Source of the DNA: Vermamoeba vermiformis
Taxonomy: Eukaryota > Tubulinea > Echinamoebida
Reading direction: 5' to 3'
DNA length: 64,000 nt
Assembly: GCA_045837725.1 (NCBI GenBank)
Contig: JBEWZL010000011.1
Coordinates: 62,001 to 126,000 of the forward strand
The position numbers were made by a program, and so were the translations under genes. The notes beneath the pieces were generated by a model. The model searched no databases. It was not told where the DNA came from and saw nothing but the letters and a program-made list of their open reading frames with translations. Position 1 is the stretch's first letter. Each line of letters opens with the position of its first letter. This document shows positions 22,086-33,300 of this stretch, piece by piece.

Positions 22086-25000
22086 CTAGTTGAGTACAGT
22101 TTTGATCTCGTTGGGAACAGCATCACCTCGTTTGATCAAAGTGACCGACTCCGATGCTGGCAAACGAGTCGAGTGACCACTGATCTCTTCATCTGGATAC
22201 CCAAAGCGAACAACAATCAGTGGCATCTCGTTGTCTTTGATTTGTGGAACAATGTGACGCAACAGATCCAGCTGTTCGAAGAAGTCAGGTGTTTCTTCAG
22301 TCACTTCTGATCGAATCTTTTCACCGAATGCTGAGAGTCTTCCGTTCAAAGGCCACAACAAGCGTTGCAACAAGAATGCTGTGGTCCATGGCTGAGTAGC
22401 AATGTTGTACTCGGTGCACTTGAGCATTGCACTGATCAACGTCGCACCGAGAGCATTGGTCAGTTCGTTCAGCGAATGATCACGTGGTCCGACGAACAGT
22501 AGCAAACCAGCGGAATGGAAGATTTTCTGACCAGTAGCGATACCAAGAGCTTTGTGTGCTTTCATCGTCATGATGGTGTTCTGATCCATCGTCACCACTT
22601 TTGTTGCAGTCACAAGTTGCATTTGACCAAGTTCAAGCGCGTCCAAAGGAATCGTGTGGTTACGTTGTTCTTCTTGCACGCCGATGTTTCCAATCAGTCC
22701 TTTGCGAACACAATCACTGATGTACGAGTTTGTCTCGACATCTTCAACGTATCGTGAGATCATCTCGATCTGTGCTGGATCGTTGATGACAAGAACACGA
22801 ACTGGATCTTGACTCAGCGCTGGATTTGAGAGGTGTTGAAGTGTTCTCATTGGCACCACACGTCGCTTGGAGTAGTAGTGACGATTTGTCACTCGTTGTG
22901 AAACAAGTGACTCGAATTGCTTCGCCGCCTCCAGTCGTTCTTGTCGCGAGGTGTTTGACGAAGACTGAGCCACATTTGCTCGTGTCAATTGGGGCGAGCT
23001 CGGTTGTGTCAGAGAGTCTTGACTAGTTGGTGTAACTTGTTGTGGCAATACATTCACGGTTGGTAATCGCCTGAGCTCGCCGTGTTGAACTTTGCCTTGA
23101 ACAGGCTGCTTGGGCAGCCCCATTTTCTTAGGAGCTTGACCTAATTGGTCGCGTGGCATGACAGGAGAGTTCGGTTGTTTAGGAGTGCTGGCGGGAGAGT
23201 TGATCATCTTGGGTCGATTGATCGCTCCCAAACTGTGTTGTCGCTTCATTAATGCAGGCTTCGCAGTTCCAGCGCCAGCTGGTGCAATCGATATCACCAT
23301 AAACGGTTCCATTTCAAGATTGGCATTGCTCTCAAGAACTTGTTGTGTCACTTGGAAGCCATAGCCAACAAGAAGTTGTTTCATCACGTGGATTGCTGCA
23401 CCCATTCCAACACGATCGTAGAACGACATGCTGTCAACTGCCAAGAAGAATGGTGGAATGCGTTTCTTGTTCAAGCACAACACGATCTTCAAGTTAGTCT
23501 CGTCGATGAAGATCTTCCATGGCTGAACATTGTGTCCTGATGGTGCCATGAGACTGAAGTACACTGCTCGATGAATGGCCGCCACAGGATTGATTGGTCC
23601 TGATTCAGGAATATCGATGCGAAGCAAGTCATTGGGCACTCGCCTCTCGAGGTTGTCAAGTGTTGGTACGCTTTGAAGGTTGAGTGTTTCACGAACGGAA
23701 GGAAGCTTCATGTAACTTGTGCCTAAGAGCGCCATTAGTAAAGTTATCTTTACGAGGCTGTGCCTTACCTTCTCGCTCGAGTAAAGTGACCAAGTTGTCA
23801 ACAACCACGTCAATAGCTCTGCTGTCGCGGATGATTGTGAGATGATCCCCTGGTGTCATTGTCACATCGATGTTTTCGTGAAGAGTTTTCCAACCCAAGT
23901 CATTCATGCCCATCGGATTGTAATAGTTGTATAGAGCCCACTTCTGTTGGGCTGAAAGCAATGTGATGCGTCCACGCAATGGTTTGAAGCGATAGTTTGT
24001 GAGAAGTCCTGATGATGATGCAAAGTGTGCCAACGCTCGCTCAACAAACGGAACAAGAATCTTCTTGTCGATCTTGTCGCTGAAAGCATCGATCAGTGCC
24101 TGCTTTTGTTGTTGAGGTGTCTTCAAGTGTTTGAAGTGTTCTTCAGTCAAGTCACTTGTCTTGCCAATCAGTGCCATTGCAATCTCGAAAGAGATCATTC
24201 TGAAGATCGTTGGTGCTGAGATATCTGAAAGTCCTCGTGCATTCACGATTGAAGGTGCTGTCGAGTCGATCATCGCAACAGTGCACACGTTGCATCCTTT
24301 TTGAAGCATTTGGTGTGCCATCTCGCAAACAAGAACACCACCAAAGCAATAGCCTGCCAAGTGGTAGATACCACTGCTTTGTACTTTCATCAGAAGCTTC
24401 ACGTAGATGTCTGCGAACTCTTCCATCGTTGAAGGATGGTCATCGTCGGTTTCTTTAACGTCAAGTGGTGTTGAGTCTTGGAAACTGTAAACTGTGACGT
24501 AAGGAGGAAACTTTGATGCAACATCCTTGAACACAACACCGTTTCTGAACGCTCCATGAACCAAGAAGATGTTCGTTGCTGGTGCTTCTGTTGCTTCTTT
24601 CAGTTTCACGCATTCATAGTGTGTCAATGGCTTCTTCTTGAAGCGTTCAAGTGAGCTTTCTGATTGTTGTTTGGCTGCTTGGAAATCGAACAACTTGGCG
24701 AGCTCTCCTGGTGACGCGTTGTCAAAGAACTGTTTCAGTTCGAGTTTGACATTGAGTGCTTCGCTGATCTTGTTGACGAGAGTGAATGCGTGAAGACTTG
24801 AGCCTCCCAAGTCGAAGAAGTTGCTGTTCGATCCGATCTTTGATTGATCAATGCTCAGTACCTCGGCGAAGCACTTGGCGATTGTTTTCTCGACTTGAGT
24901 TGACAATGGCTTCATTGGACCTGTTGATCCCGATGCATGTTGATCGCTGAAGTAGGTGGCTTCGAACGGATTGGGAAGTTGTTTGGTATCGACTTTGCCA

Positions 25001-28000
25001 TGTGAGGTCAGTGGGAACTTGTCGATCGCAACAAGTCTTGTTGGTACCATGTATTGAGGAAGCTTTGTCTTCAGTTCACCAAGCACCGATGTCAGTTGTG
25101 ACACCTTCGATTCGTTGTTGATTGATGAATCGAACTCGACAAAGCCAACCAAGCATTGATCTCGTTGTTCTGATTTGTGAACGACAACACTTGACATCTT
25201 CACACCTGAGCATCCAAGAATCGCTGATTCAATCTCACCACACTCGATGCGGTACCCACGAAGCTTGATCTGGTTGTCTGCACGACCCAAGAAGTGAATC
25301 TCGCCTGATGGAAGATACTTTGCCAAGTCTCCACTTGCATACAACCTCTTTCCTTCAGCATATGGGTGGTCCACGAACTTTGCTTGTGTTTGTTGAGGAT
25401 TGTTTGCGTACCCAAGAGCCAAGCAGTCGCCACCAATGTACAACTGTCCTGTCACTCCAACTGGCACGATGTTACGATCTTCACCAAGAATCAACAACTC
25501 GCTATTGCGGATTGGAGCACCGATTGGAACAACATCGTTTGCTGATCGTGTTTCAGGAAGTGCATTGCAGTCGTAGTAACTGCAAAGAACACACGCTTCA
25601 GTGGGTCCATAGTTGTTGATCACTCGAACTGATGGAAGTGATTTCTTTGTTCTGTCAACGAGTTTGACGTACAATGCTTCACCACCACATCCGACAAGTT
25701 GAACTGAACTGAACTTTGACTTCTCTGAGGCATTGATGTCAAAATAGTCCAAGATCATTGAAAGCATTGATGGAACCATCAAGATTGTTGTCACTTTGAA
25801 CGAGTGTGCTGTATCGATGATGTATTGTGGATCTTTGTTGCCGAACGGTTTCGAGATCACCAATGGACAGCCACGAGAGATACTCATCACAACATCGTGC
25901 AAATGTGCATCGAAACTGAATTCGAACAGTGCCAAACATGCTCCTTGAACATCATTGAAGCTTGATGACATTTCGTTGGCCAAGTTGCTCAATGCAATGT
26001 GAGGAACAACGACTCCTTTGGGTTTGCCTGTTGTTCCTGATGTGAAGATCATGTAGCATGGATCGAGTGCTCCAATCACTGGCAAGTTCACTTCCACTGG
26101 CTTCATCACTTCATCCAACGTGATGACCAACGACTTGACTGTCGTGATGTCCTTCAGCAAGTCGAGTTTGTTTTGTTGAGTGATCACAACACTCGCTCGT
26201 GCATCAGTCAGAATGCCTTTGATGCGTTCGATTGGATCTGAGCTGTTGAGAGGCAAGTAGACACATCCTGCACTCATGATACCAAGCATTGATGTCGTGT
26301 AAACAACTGATCGATCCATGAGCACTGCAACAACTTGATGTTTGCCTGCCACATGACTTTGAATCATCTTTGCAACTCCACGTGCTGCTGTTGAGAGTTG
26401 TTTGAAAGTCAATGAGGTGTCTTTGTCCGCAACTGCAAGACTTTCGCCCAATTCGCTCGATGAGCCAAAGTTCATCACTCGTGCAAACATCGGAATAAAT
26501 GGTCCTGTATTTTCGTTCGTTAGAACTGAAACTGACGCACTAATATGGCAACCCATTACTTACCCTTTCGAGTAGGACCTCGACCACGAGTCGCAAGTGA
26601 GTTGCCACTTGCAGGCGAACAATCTCGTTCACTTTTGTATCAGCACTTGACTTGACTAACAACGAGAGCAAGTTGAGAAGATCACTCTCGATTTGTTCGA
26701 TCAGATCTTGTTTGTAAAGATCGGTGTTGTATTTGATGTTCAGAATCACTCCGTTGTTCAGTGTCACGAACCATGCTGTCAAATCTGTCATGCCTGCTTG
26801 CATGTAGTGAGGATAGATGCGTTCTTTCATCACCAACTCTTTCGATGCCAACTTGGGCAGTGAAGGAATGTGGTAGTAGTTCATTTCGATTTGAAACAAT
26901 GGACTTTGACCTTGTGCAGTGACGATCTTCTTCGTGTCCAAGATGTCTTTGATCAGTGCTGATGCTGGATACTCTTCGTTCTTCTTGCACGAGTCAACTG
27001 ACTTCTTCAGCGATGAAACGAAGTCTTTCAGACTCAACTCGTGATCCACTTCCACACGAACTGGCATTGCATTCGATGTGAAGATGGTTGCATCGAGCCA
27101 GTCTTCTTTTCGGCAATGAAACGCTGTGCCAAGGTTGAACTTGTTTTGTTGACTGTAGCGAGACACCACGATCGACCATGCTGCTGCAAGCAAGTGGAAG
27201 CGAGTGCTGCCGAGTTCACTTGACTTGTTCTTCAGTCCTTCCCAAAGTGATGATTCGAGTTTGACGATGCGTTCAGCACCATTGAATGTTGGTGCACCTC
27301 CTCGAGGCATGCTTGTCAGCATGTCCAAGCGATGATCGAACTCTCCCGAGGCAATCTTTGATGTCCAAAAGTCTTTCATTGCGTTCTGCGTTTGTGCGAG
27401 TTGTGTTTGACATGCATTGAAGTGAAGCATCACATCGACTGCTGATGGACGAAGAGCGTGAGTGAGTTGCCAGAAGAAGTTGTCTTCGCGATGGTAGAAT
27501 TGAAGAATGCGCGGGGGCATTGAAAAGCCGGAGAAGCCATCGCTTGCCAAGTGATGAATGATGCCTTGAACAATTGCGGTCTTCGTGTTTACAATTGGAA
27601 AGACGTGAAATCGAACGAGACCGATTTGTTCGGAAAGAACAATCGGCGTTTTTGTGTTCTTTGTTATCGCAGCCATCACCTCTTCTTCTTTAAGAGGCTC
27701 GTGCATGAAGACTGATTTCTCAGCCATTGATCGCACAACACTGGAGCTTGCAATAACTGCGGTCTCGTTGTCTTTCAGCGTCATTGTGCAACTTGGGTGC
27801 GAGATGTAAAGCATTTGAACAGCATCGATCACTTTAGCGTGTTCAGGCACACCAGTGACGCGCACAATATCGGTGATGTTGTAGATTGACGATGATGGGT
27901 AGCGCTGTTGATGAAGTGCAATCATCTTTTGATTGATGTTCAGTGGTACTTCTCGCGAGTCTATTGTCGTCAAGTCAACGTTAGTAATCGCTCCTGTGAA

Positions 28001-29353
28001 ACAAGTTTCAGACATTCTTACCGAACTCAAATGAAGGAGGTTTGGTTGTGTCCATTTGAATCTCATGGGACTCTGATGTGCTCGAGACAAGAAACAACGA
28101 ACGTTGTTGAGATTTGTCGCTATTGTTGTTGGTGAGAACAAAGTTGATGGTTGAACGAAGTAAAGGAAGATCGATCGGTCTGCCAACCAAGAAGTCGATC
28201 ATTGCATCGAACATGGGTGTTCCCATCGATGGCACCATGCGCACTTGACACACCAACGACTTGCCTGTCACACATCCGTCGAACGGTGACACGAGTGGAA
28301 TCTTCAGGAGTCGTTCTGAAGGGAAGCTTGAGTTGCGGCTGATGAAGCCTTGAAGTCTCATCAACACGGGTGGCAGATCCTCCATCATCAGCCTAGAGAA
28401 TTCGGGCGTGGTTGGGTGGTAAGAATCAAGTATTACAGCCGTTGGTAAATCGTCGGTTGGTTCTATGGGTTCTGTCTTATGTCGTTAGAAGTGCCCGAGA
28501 ACATTCAATTTACGCAAATACTTACTTGCAGTGATGGTTTTGTTGTAGTTTTGTTGAATATACGCTGTTAGTTTTGGAAGATTTGAAGCAGGTCCTTTGA
28601 CAACAAGAGTGTTCGTGTCAAGAATGACTGGAACTGAAAATGACGAGTCTGACATTCGACTCGCTGTTAGAATTTGCGGTCTTGAAGCTCCTGTAACGAT
28701 ATATGACTGGTATTTTGAAGGCCACATCCCTTGTCCTAGGATAACATTTATTAGATTTGTGAAAGCAGATTCGGATCTTTGAATTACGGACCGAATTACG
28801 AAATGTGCGCAGTGAAAATTGTATACATGATATTGCTTACCCTCTAGTAATACTGCAAGCTCTATTAACGTAATCAATGAAGCAACTGTGTAAGTGGAGA
28901 TTTCTTCATCTGTCTCTGCAGATGCAATAATAAACTGAGCCAAATAGCTTGATAATGACAGTCCTGATGCGCCGACCAGTTGTTGTCTGAAGTCTTTGAG
29001 ACTTGGGAGGGGTTGTTGTGATTGACGGGCATCCAAAAAGATACTCACGATCTGCACGAGTTCGCGAGAGAAAATCAACGCCAAAGTCTTATTGCTCGAA
29101 GGAGACCCTACAATAACGTTTGTAAATAAATGATTGAAATATTCCTAGTTTTTTCCGTACCTTCAATTTCGTTAATTACTGTTTGGATCGCGTTCTGTAC
29201 CAATGCATCACCAGAGCACTCTTGAAGATACTCTCGAAGACTTGACACTATATTATTGACTGGAAGTCCGGATGATACCAAGGTACGGCCAGATGACTGA
29301 TGTGAAATGACCGAGCCATCGAGTTGGATCGCGTTTGGTGAAAAGGAAAACAT
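22086..29353 (-). CDS. Single-module NRPS, copy A (novel N-terminus-C-A-T-TE-oxidoreductase)
   Basis: ATG at 29353 opens MFSFSPNAIQLDGSVIS. Four short exons (to about 28030) encode an N-terminal region I do not recognise. The condensation exon (about 28000-26573) has IIHHLASDGFSGF, the HHxxxDG active site. The adenylation part has IFTSGTTGKPKG, NNYGPTEA, YASGDLAKYLPSG, GRADNQIKLRGYRIE and the end Lys in SHGKVDTKQL. The carrier site is FDLGGSSLHAF. The thioesterase has FLVHGAFRNG and LAGYCFGG, so the nucleophile is Cys, not Ser; the His is in TPGDHLTII. After a 46-base intron (about 23723-23768) comes a nitroreductase-like domain of Acg type (MAPSGHNVQPWKI; SQRVTNRHYYSKRR) with a low-complexity insert. 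The condensation and adenylation halves are in frames that do not join simply at the splice site copy B uses. It could be two proteins or use another splice. Confidence 0.85.
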
Positions 29354-30374
29354 CTTCGCTTGTGGCGGTTCGCTCGTTTGAAAGTTGTAGAATAAAATTC
29401 ACGTTGAAGTCCACTATTGCGACTTCAACGGACGAAAATGAAGCTTGTTATTCGGAAACTCCAGTCACGAAACCTTTTGTCACTTCGTGTTTGGTACATG
29501 ATGAGACCAACATTTTGGAACTTGATATCTTCGGGCCCTGACTAGCTTAACGTTATTCTCAACGTTATAATGAAACTTAAACCTTTTATACACTTACTCA
29601 AACGCGATTTAGGGCTAAATAATGTGGATCCTCGAAGATTCGGATTTGAAAGAAAGTGGTTCTTGTTATTCTCCTCATTCTACGAGCATAAACAATCTGC
29701 AAACTTGCAAACAGAGTCAAGAATGCAAAAATACTGCATAAAGTCTCGTCCGTCCCATCGCCAGGTGCCTTCGAAATTTCAAGTCGTCGACTTATTTAGC
29801 TGGGAAGGAAAGTTAATACTCAACTTAGTACTAGGCTAAGGCCAGCTATGCGTGAATATATTAATCCTACGACTTACACGTCGTTCGTCTGATGATGGGG
29901 TAGATGTGTTTTTTGATCCGGATGCCAATTCGCGTGCCTAAATATTGGATTAATTTTGTATAATTACGTCAAACGTGATATATGAAAAAATTGCAGCTCT
30001 AAATAAAAACGAATAAATAAACTAATAATAATTCTAATTTGCAAAATCTATCGCTTCTAACCAGCAAATAGTGCCATAAATATGTATCGTAAATTAATGT
30101 GCGGAATTTGATTGAAAAAAATAAATTACTGAATCCAGATGTTACGAACAGGATCGCACTAGTCCGGTATAATACCTTAATAATTTTGTTGGCAAGCGAG
30201 TGCGCTCCGTACTTCGTCGTTTCAATACACGAAGGATGCTCTTTCACGCTCCAAGCTAAATGGACGTGGTGTGCACATGTTATGTAAGCTGCCGGATCGA
30301 AAAAAATGGTGAATGCAATTCAATTAATTTCTGCTTTACTGTGTTTACGGTTCTAACAATTTTATTGCATCGCG
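29354..30374. other. Spacer between NRPS copies, partly duplicated upstream DNA
   Basis: The first ~180 bases upstream of copy A match the same position upstream of copy B (shared GAAAACATCTTC, GCTCGTTTGAAAGTTGT and ACTTCAACGGACGAAAATGA blocks). A weaker match around 29700-29780 to 38280-38345 (AATGCAAAAATA, AGTCTCGTC) shows that the duplicated unit included more upstream sequence. GATCCGGAT, nine bases of the intronic palindrome, is at 29915-29923. No gene is supported. Confidence 0.6.
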
Positions 30375-33300
30375 TTAGTTGAGTACAGTTTTGATCTCGT
30401 TGGGAACAGCATCACCTCGTTTGATCAAAGTGACCGAGTCTGATGCTGGCAAACGAGTCGAGTGACCACTGATCTCTTCATCTGGATACCCAAAGCGAAC
30501 AACAATCAATGGCATCTCGTTGTCTTTGATTTGTGGAACAATTTGGCGGAACAGATCCAGCTGTTCGAAGAAGTCAGGTGTTTCTTCTGTCACTTCCGAT
30601 CGAATCTTTTCACCGAATGCTGATAGTCTTCCGTTCAATGGCCACAACAAGCGTTGCAACAAGAATGCTGTGGTCCATGGCTGAGTGGCAATGTTGTACT
30701 CGGTGCATTTGAGCATTGCACTGATCAAGGTCGCACCGAGAGCGTTGGTCAGTTCGTTCAGTGAATGATCACGTGGTCCAACGAACACCAACAAGCCTGC
30801 AGAATTATATATTTTCTGACCAGTGGCGATACCAAGAGCTTTGTGCGCTCGCAATGTCATGATGGTGTTCTGATCCATCGTCACCACTTTTGTTGCAGTC
30901 ACAAGTTGCATTTGACCAAGTTCAAGGGCGTCCAACGGAATTGTGTGGTTACGCTGTTCTTCTTGCACGCCAATATTTCCAATCAGTCCTTTGCGAACAC
31001 AATCACTGATGTACGAGTTTGTCTCGACATCTTCAACGTATCGTGAGAGCATCTTGATCTGTGCTGGATCGTTGATGACAAGAACACGAACTGGATCTTG
31101 ACTCAATGCTGGATTTGAAAGGTGTTGGAGTGTTCTCATTGGCACCACACGTCGTTTTGAGTAGTAGTGACGATTCGTCACTCGTTGTGAAACAAGCGAC
31201 TCAAACTGCTTTACACTTTCATGTCGTTCTTGTCGTGAGATGTTTGGCGAGGACTGACTTGAAGGAATCGGTCGCGTAAGCATTGGAGAGCTTGGTTGTT
31301 TCGGGACCTCTTGGCCAGCTGCTGCTACCTGTGGTCCAGATTGGTTTTGCGATAACACACTTGCGCTGGGAGATCTTCTAATCTCGCCGTGTTGAACTTT
31401 GCCTGGGACTGGGCGCTTAGGTAGTCCCATCATCTTCTTCGGAGCTTGAACGAGCTGGTTCGATTGAAGTTGTGATCCTTGAGTCGTTGGGCCATTGCGC
31501 AGCATGACTGGAGAGTTTGGCTGCTTTGGTATGCTTGCAGGAGAGTTGATCATCTTGGGTCGATTGATCGCTCCCAAGCTCTGCTGTCTCTTCATTAATG
31601 CAGGCTTTGCAGTTCCAGCGCCAGCTGGTGCAATCGACATCACCATAAACGGTTCCATTTCAAGATTGGCATTGCTCTCGAGAACTTGTTGTGTCACTTG
31701 GAAGCCGTATCCAACAAGAAGTTGCTTCATGACGTAAATCGCTGCACCCATTCCAACACGATCGTAGAACGACATGCTATCAACTGCTAAGAAGAATGGT
31801 GGAATGCGCTTCTTGTTCAAGCACAACACGATCTTCAAGTTCGTTTCGTCAATGAAGATCTTCCATGGCTGAACATTGTGTCCTGATGGTGCCATGAGAC
31901 TGAAGTACACTGCTCGATGAATGGCTGCCACGGGATTGATTGGTCCTGATTCAGGAATATCGATGCGAAGCAAGTCATTGGGCACTCGCTTCTCGAGGTT
32001 GTCAAGTGTTGGCACGCTTTGAAGGTTTAGCGTCTCACGAACTGATGGGAGTCTCATGTAGCACGCGCCTTCTTGCTCAAGCAATTTAACTAAGTTGTCA
32101 ACAACTGCGTCAATAGCTCTGCTGTCACGGATGATTGTGAGATGATCCCCTGGTGTCATTGCCACGTGAATGTTTTCGTGAAGAGTTTTCCAGCCCAAGT
32201 CATTCATGCCCATCGGATTATAGAAATTGTAGAGCGCCCACTTCTGCTGTGCTGATAGCAATGTGATGCGCCCACGCAAGGGTTTGAAGCGATAGTTTGT
32301 GAGAAGTCCTGATGATGATGCAAAGTGTGCCAACGCTCGCTCAACAAACGGAACAAGAATCTTCTTGTCGATCTTGTCGCTGAATGCATCGATCAGTGCT
32401 TGCTTTTGTTGTTGAGGTGTCTTCAAGTGTTTGAAGTGTTCTTCAGTCAAGTCACTTGTCTTGCCAATCAGTGCCATTGCGATCTCGAACGAGATCATTC
32501 TGAAGATTGTTGGTGCTGAGATATCTGAAAGTCCTCGTGCATTCACGATTGAAGGGGCTGTCGAGTCGATCATCGCAACAGTGCACACGTTGCATCCTTT
32601 CTGAAGCATTTGATGTGCCATCTCACAAACAAGAACACCACCAAAGCAATAGCCTGCCAAGTGGTAGATACCACTGCTTTGCACGTTCATCAGAAGCTTC
32701 ACGTAGATGTCTGCGAATTCTTCCATCGTTGAAGGATGGTCATCGTCAGTCTCTTTAACTTCGAGTGGTGTTGAGTCTTGGAAACTGTAAACTGTGACGT
32801 AAGGAGGAAACTTTGATGCAACATCTTTGAACACAACACCGTTTCTGAATGCTCCATGGACCAAGAAGATGTTCGTTGCTGGTGCTTCTGTTGCTTCTTT
32901 CAGTTTCACGCATTCATAGTGAGTCAACGGCTTCTTCTTGAAGCGTTCAAGTGAGCTTTCTGATTGTTGTTTGGCTGCTTGGACATCGAACAACTTGGCA
33001 AGCTCTCCTGGTGATGCGTTGTCAAAGAACTGTTTCAATTCGAGTTTGACATTGAGTGCTTCGCTGATCTTGTTGACGAGAGTGAATGCATGAAGACTTG
33101 AGCCTCCCAAGTCAAAGAAGTTGCTATTTGATCCGATCTTTGATTGATCGATGCTCAGCACCTCTGCGAAGCACCTGGCGATTGTCTTTTCGACCTCGCT
33201 TGACAATGGTTTGATTGCACCTGTTGATCCCGATGCATGTTGATCGCTGAAGTAAGTGGCTTCAAATGGATTGGGAAGTTGTTTGGTGTCGACTTTGCCA

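Noticed and set aside
29570-29839. 89-codon plus-strand frame between the NRPS copies
   Set aside because: The same DNA aligns with the upstream region of copy B, where the frame is not kept.
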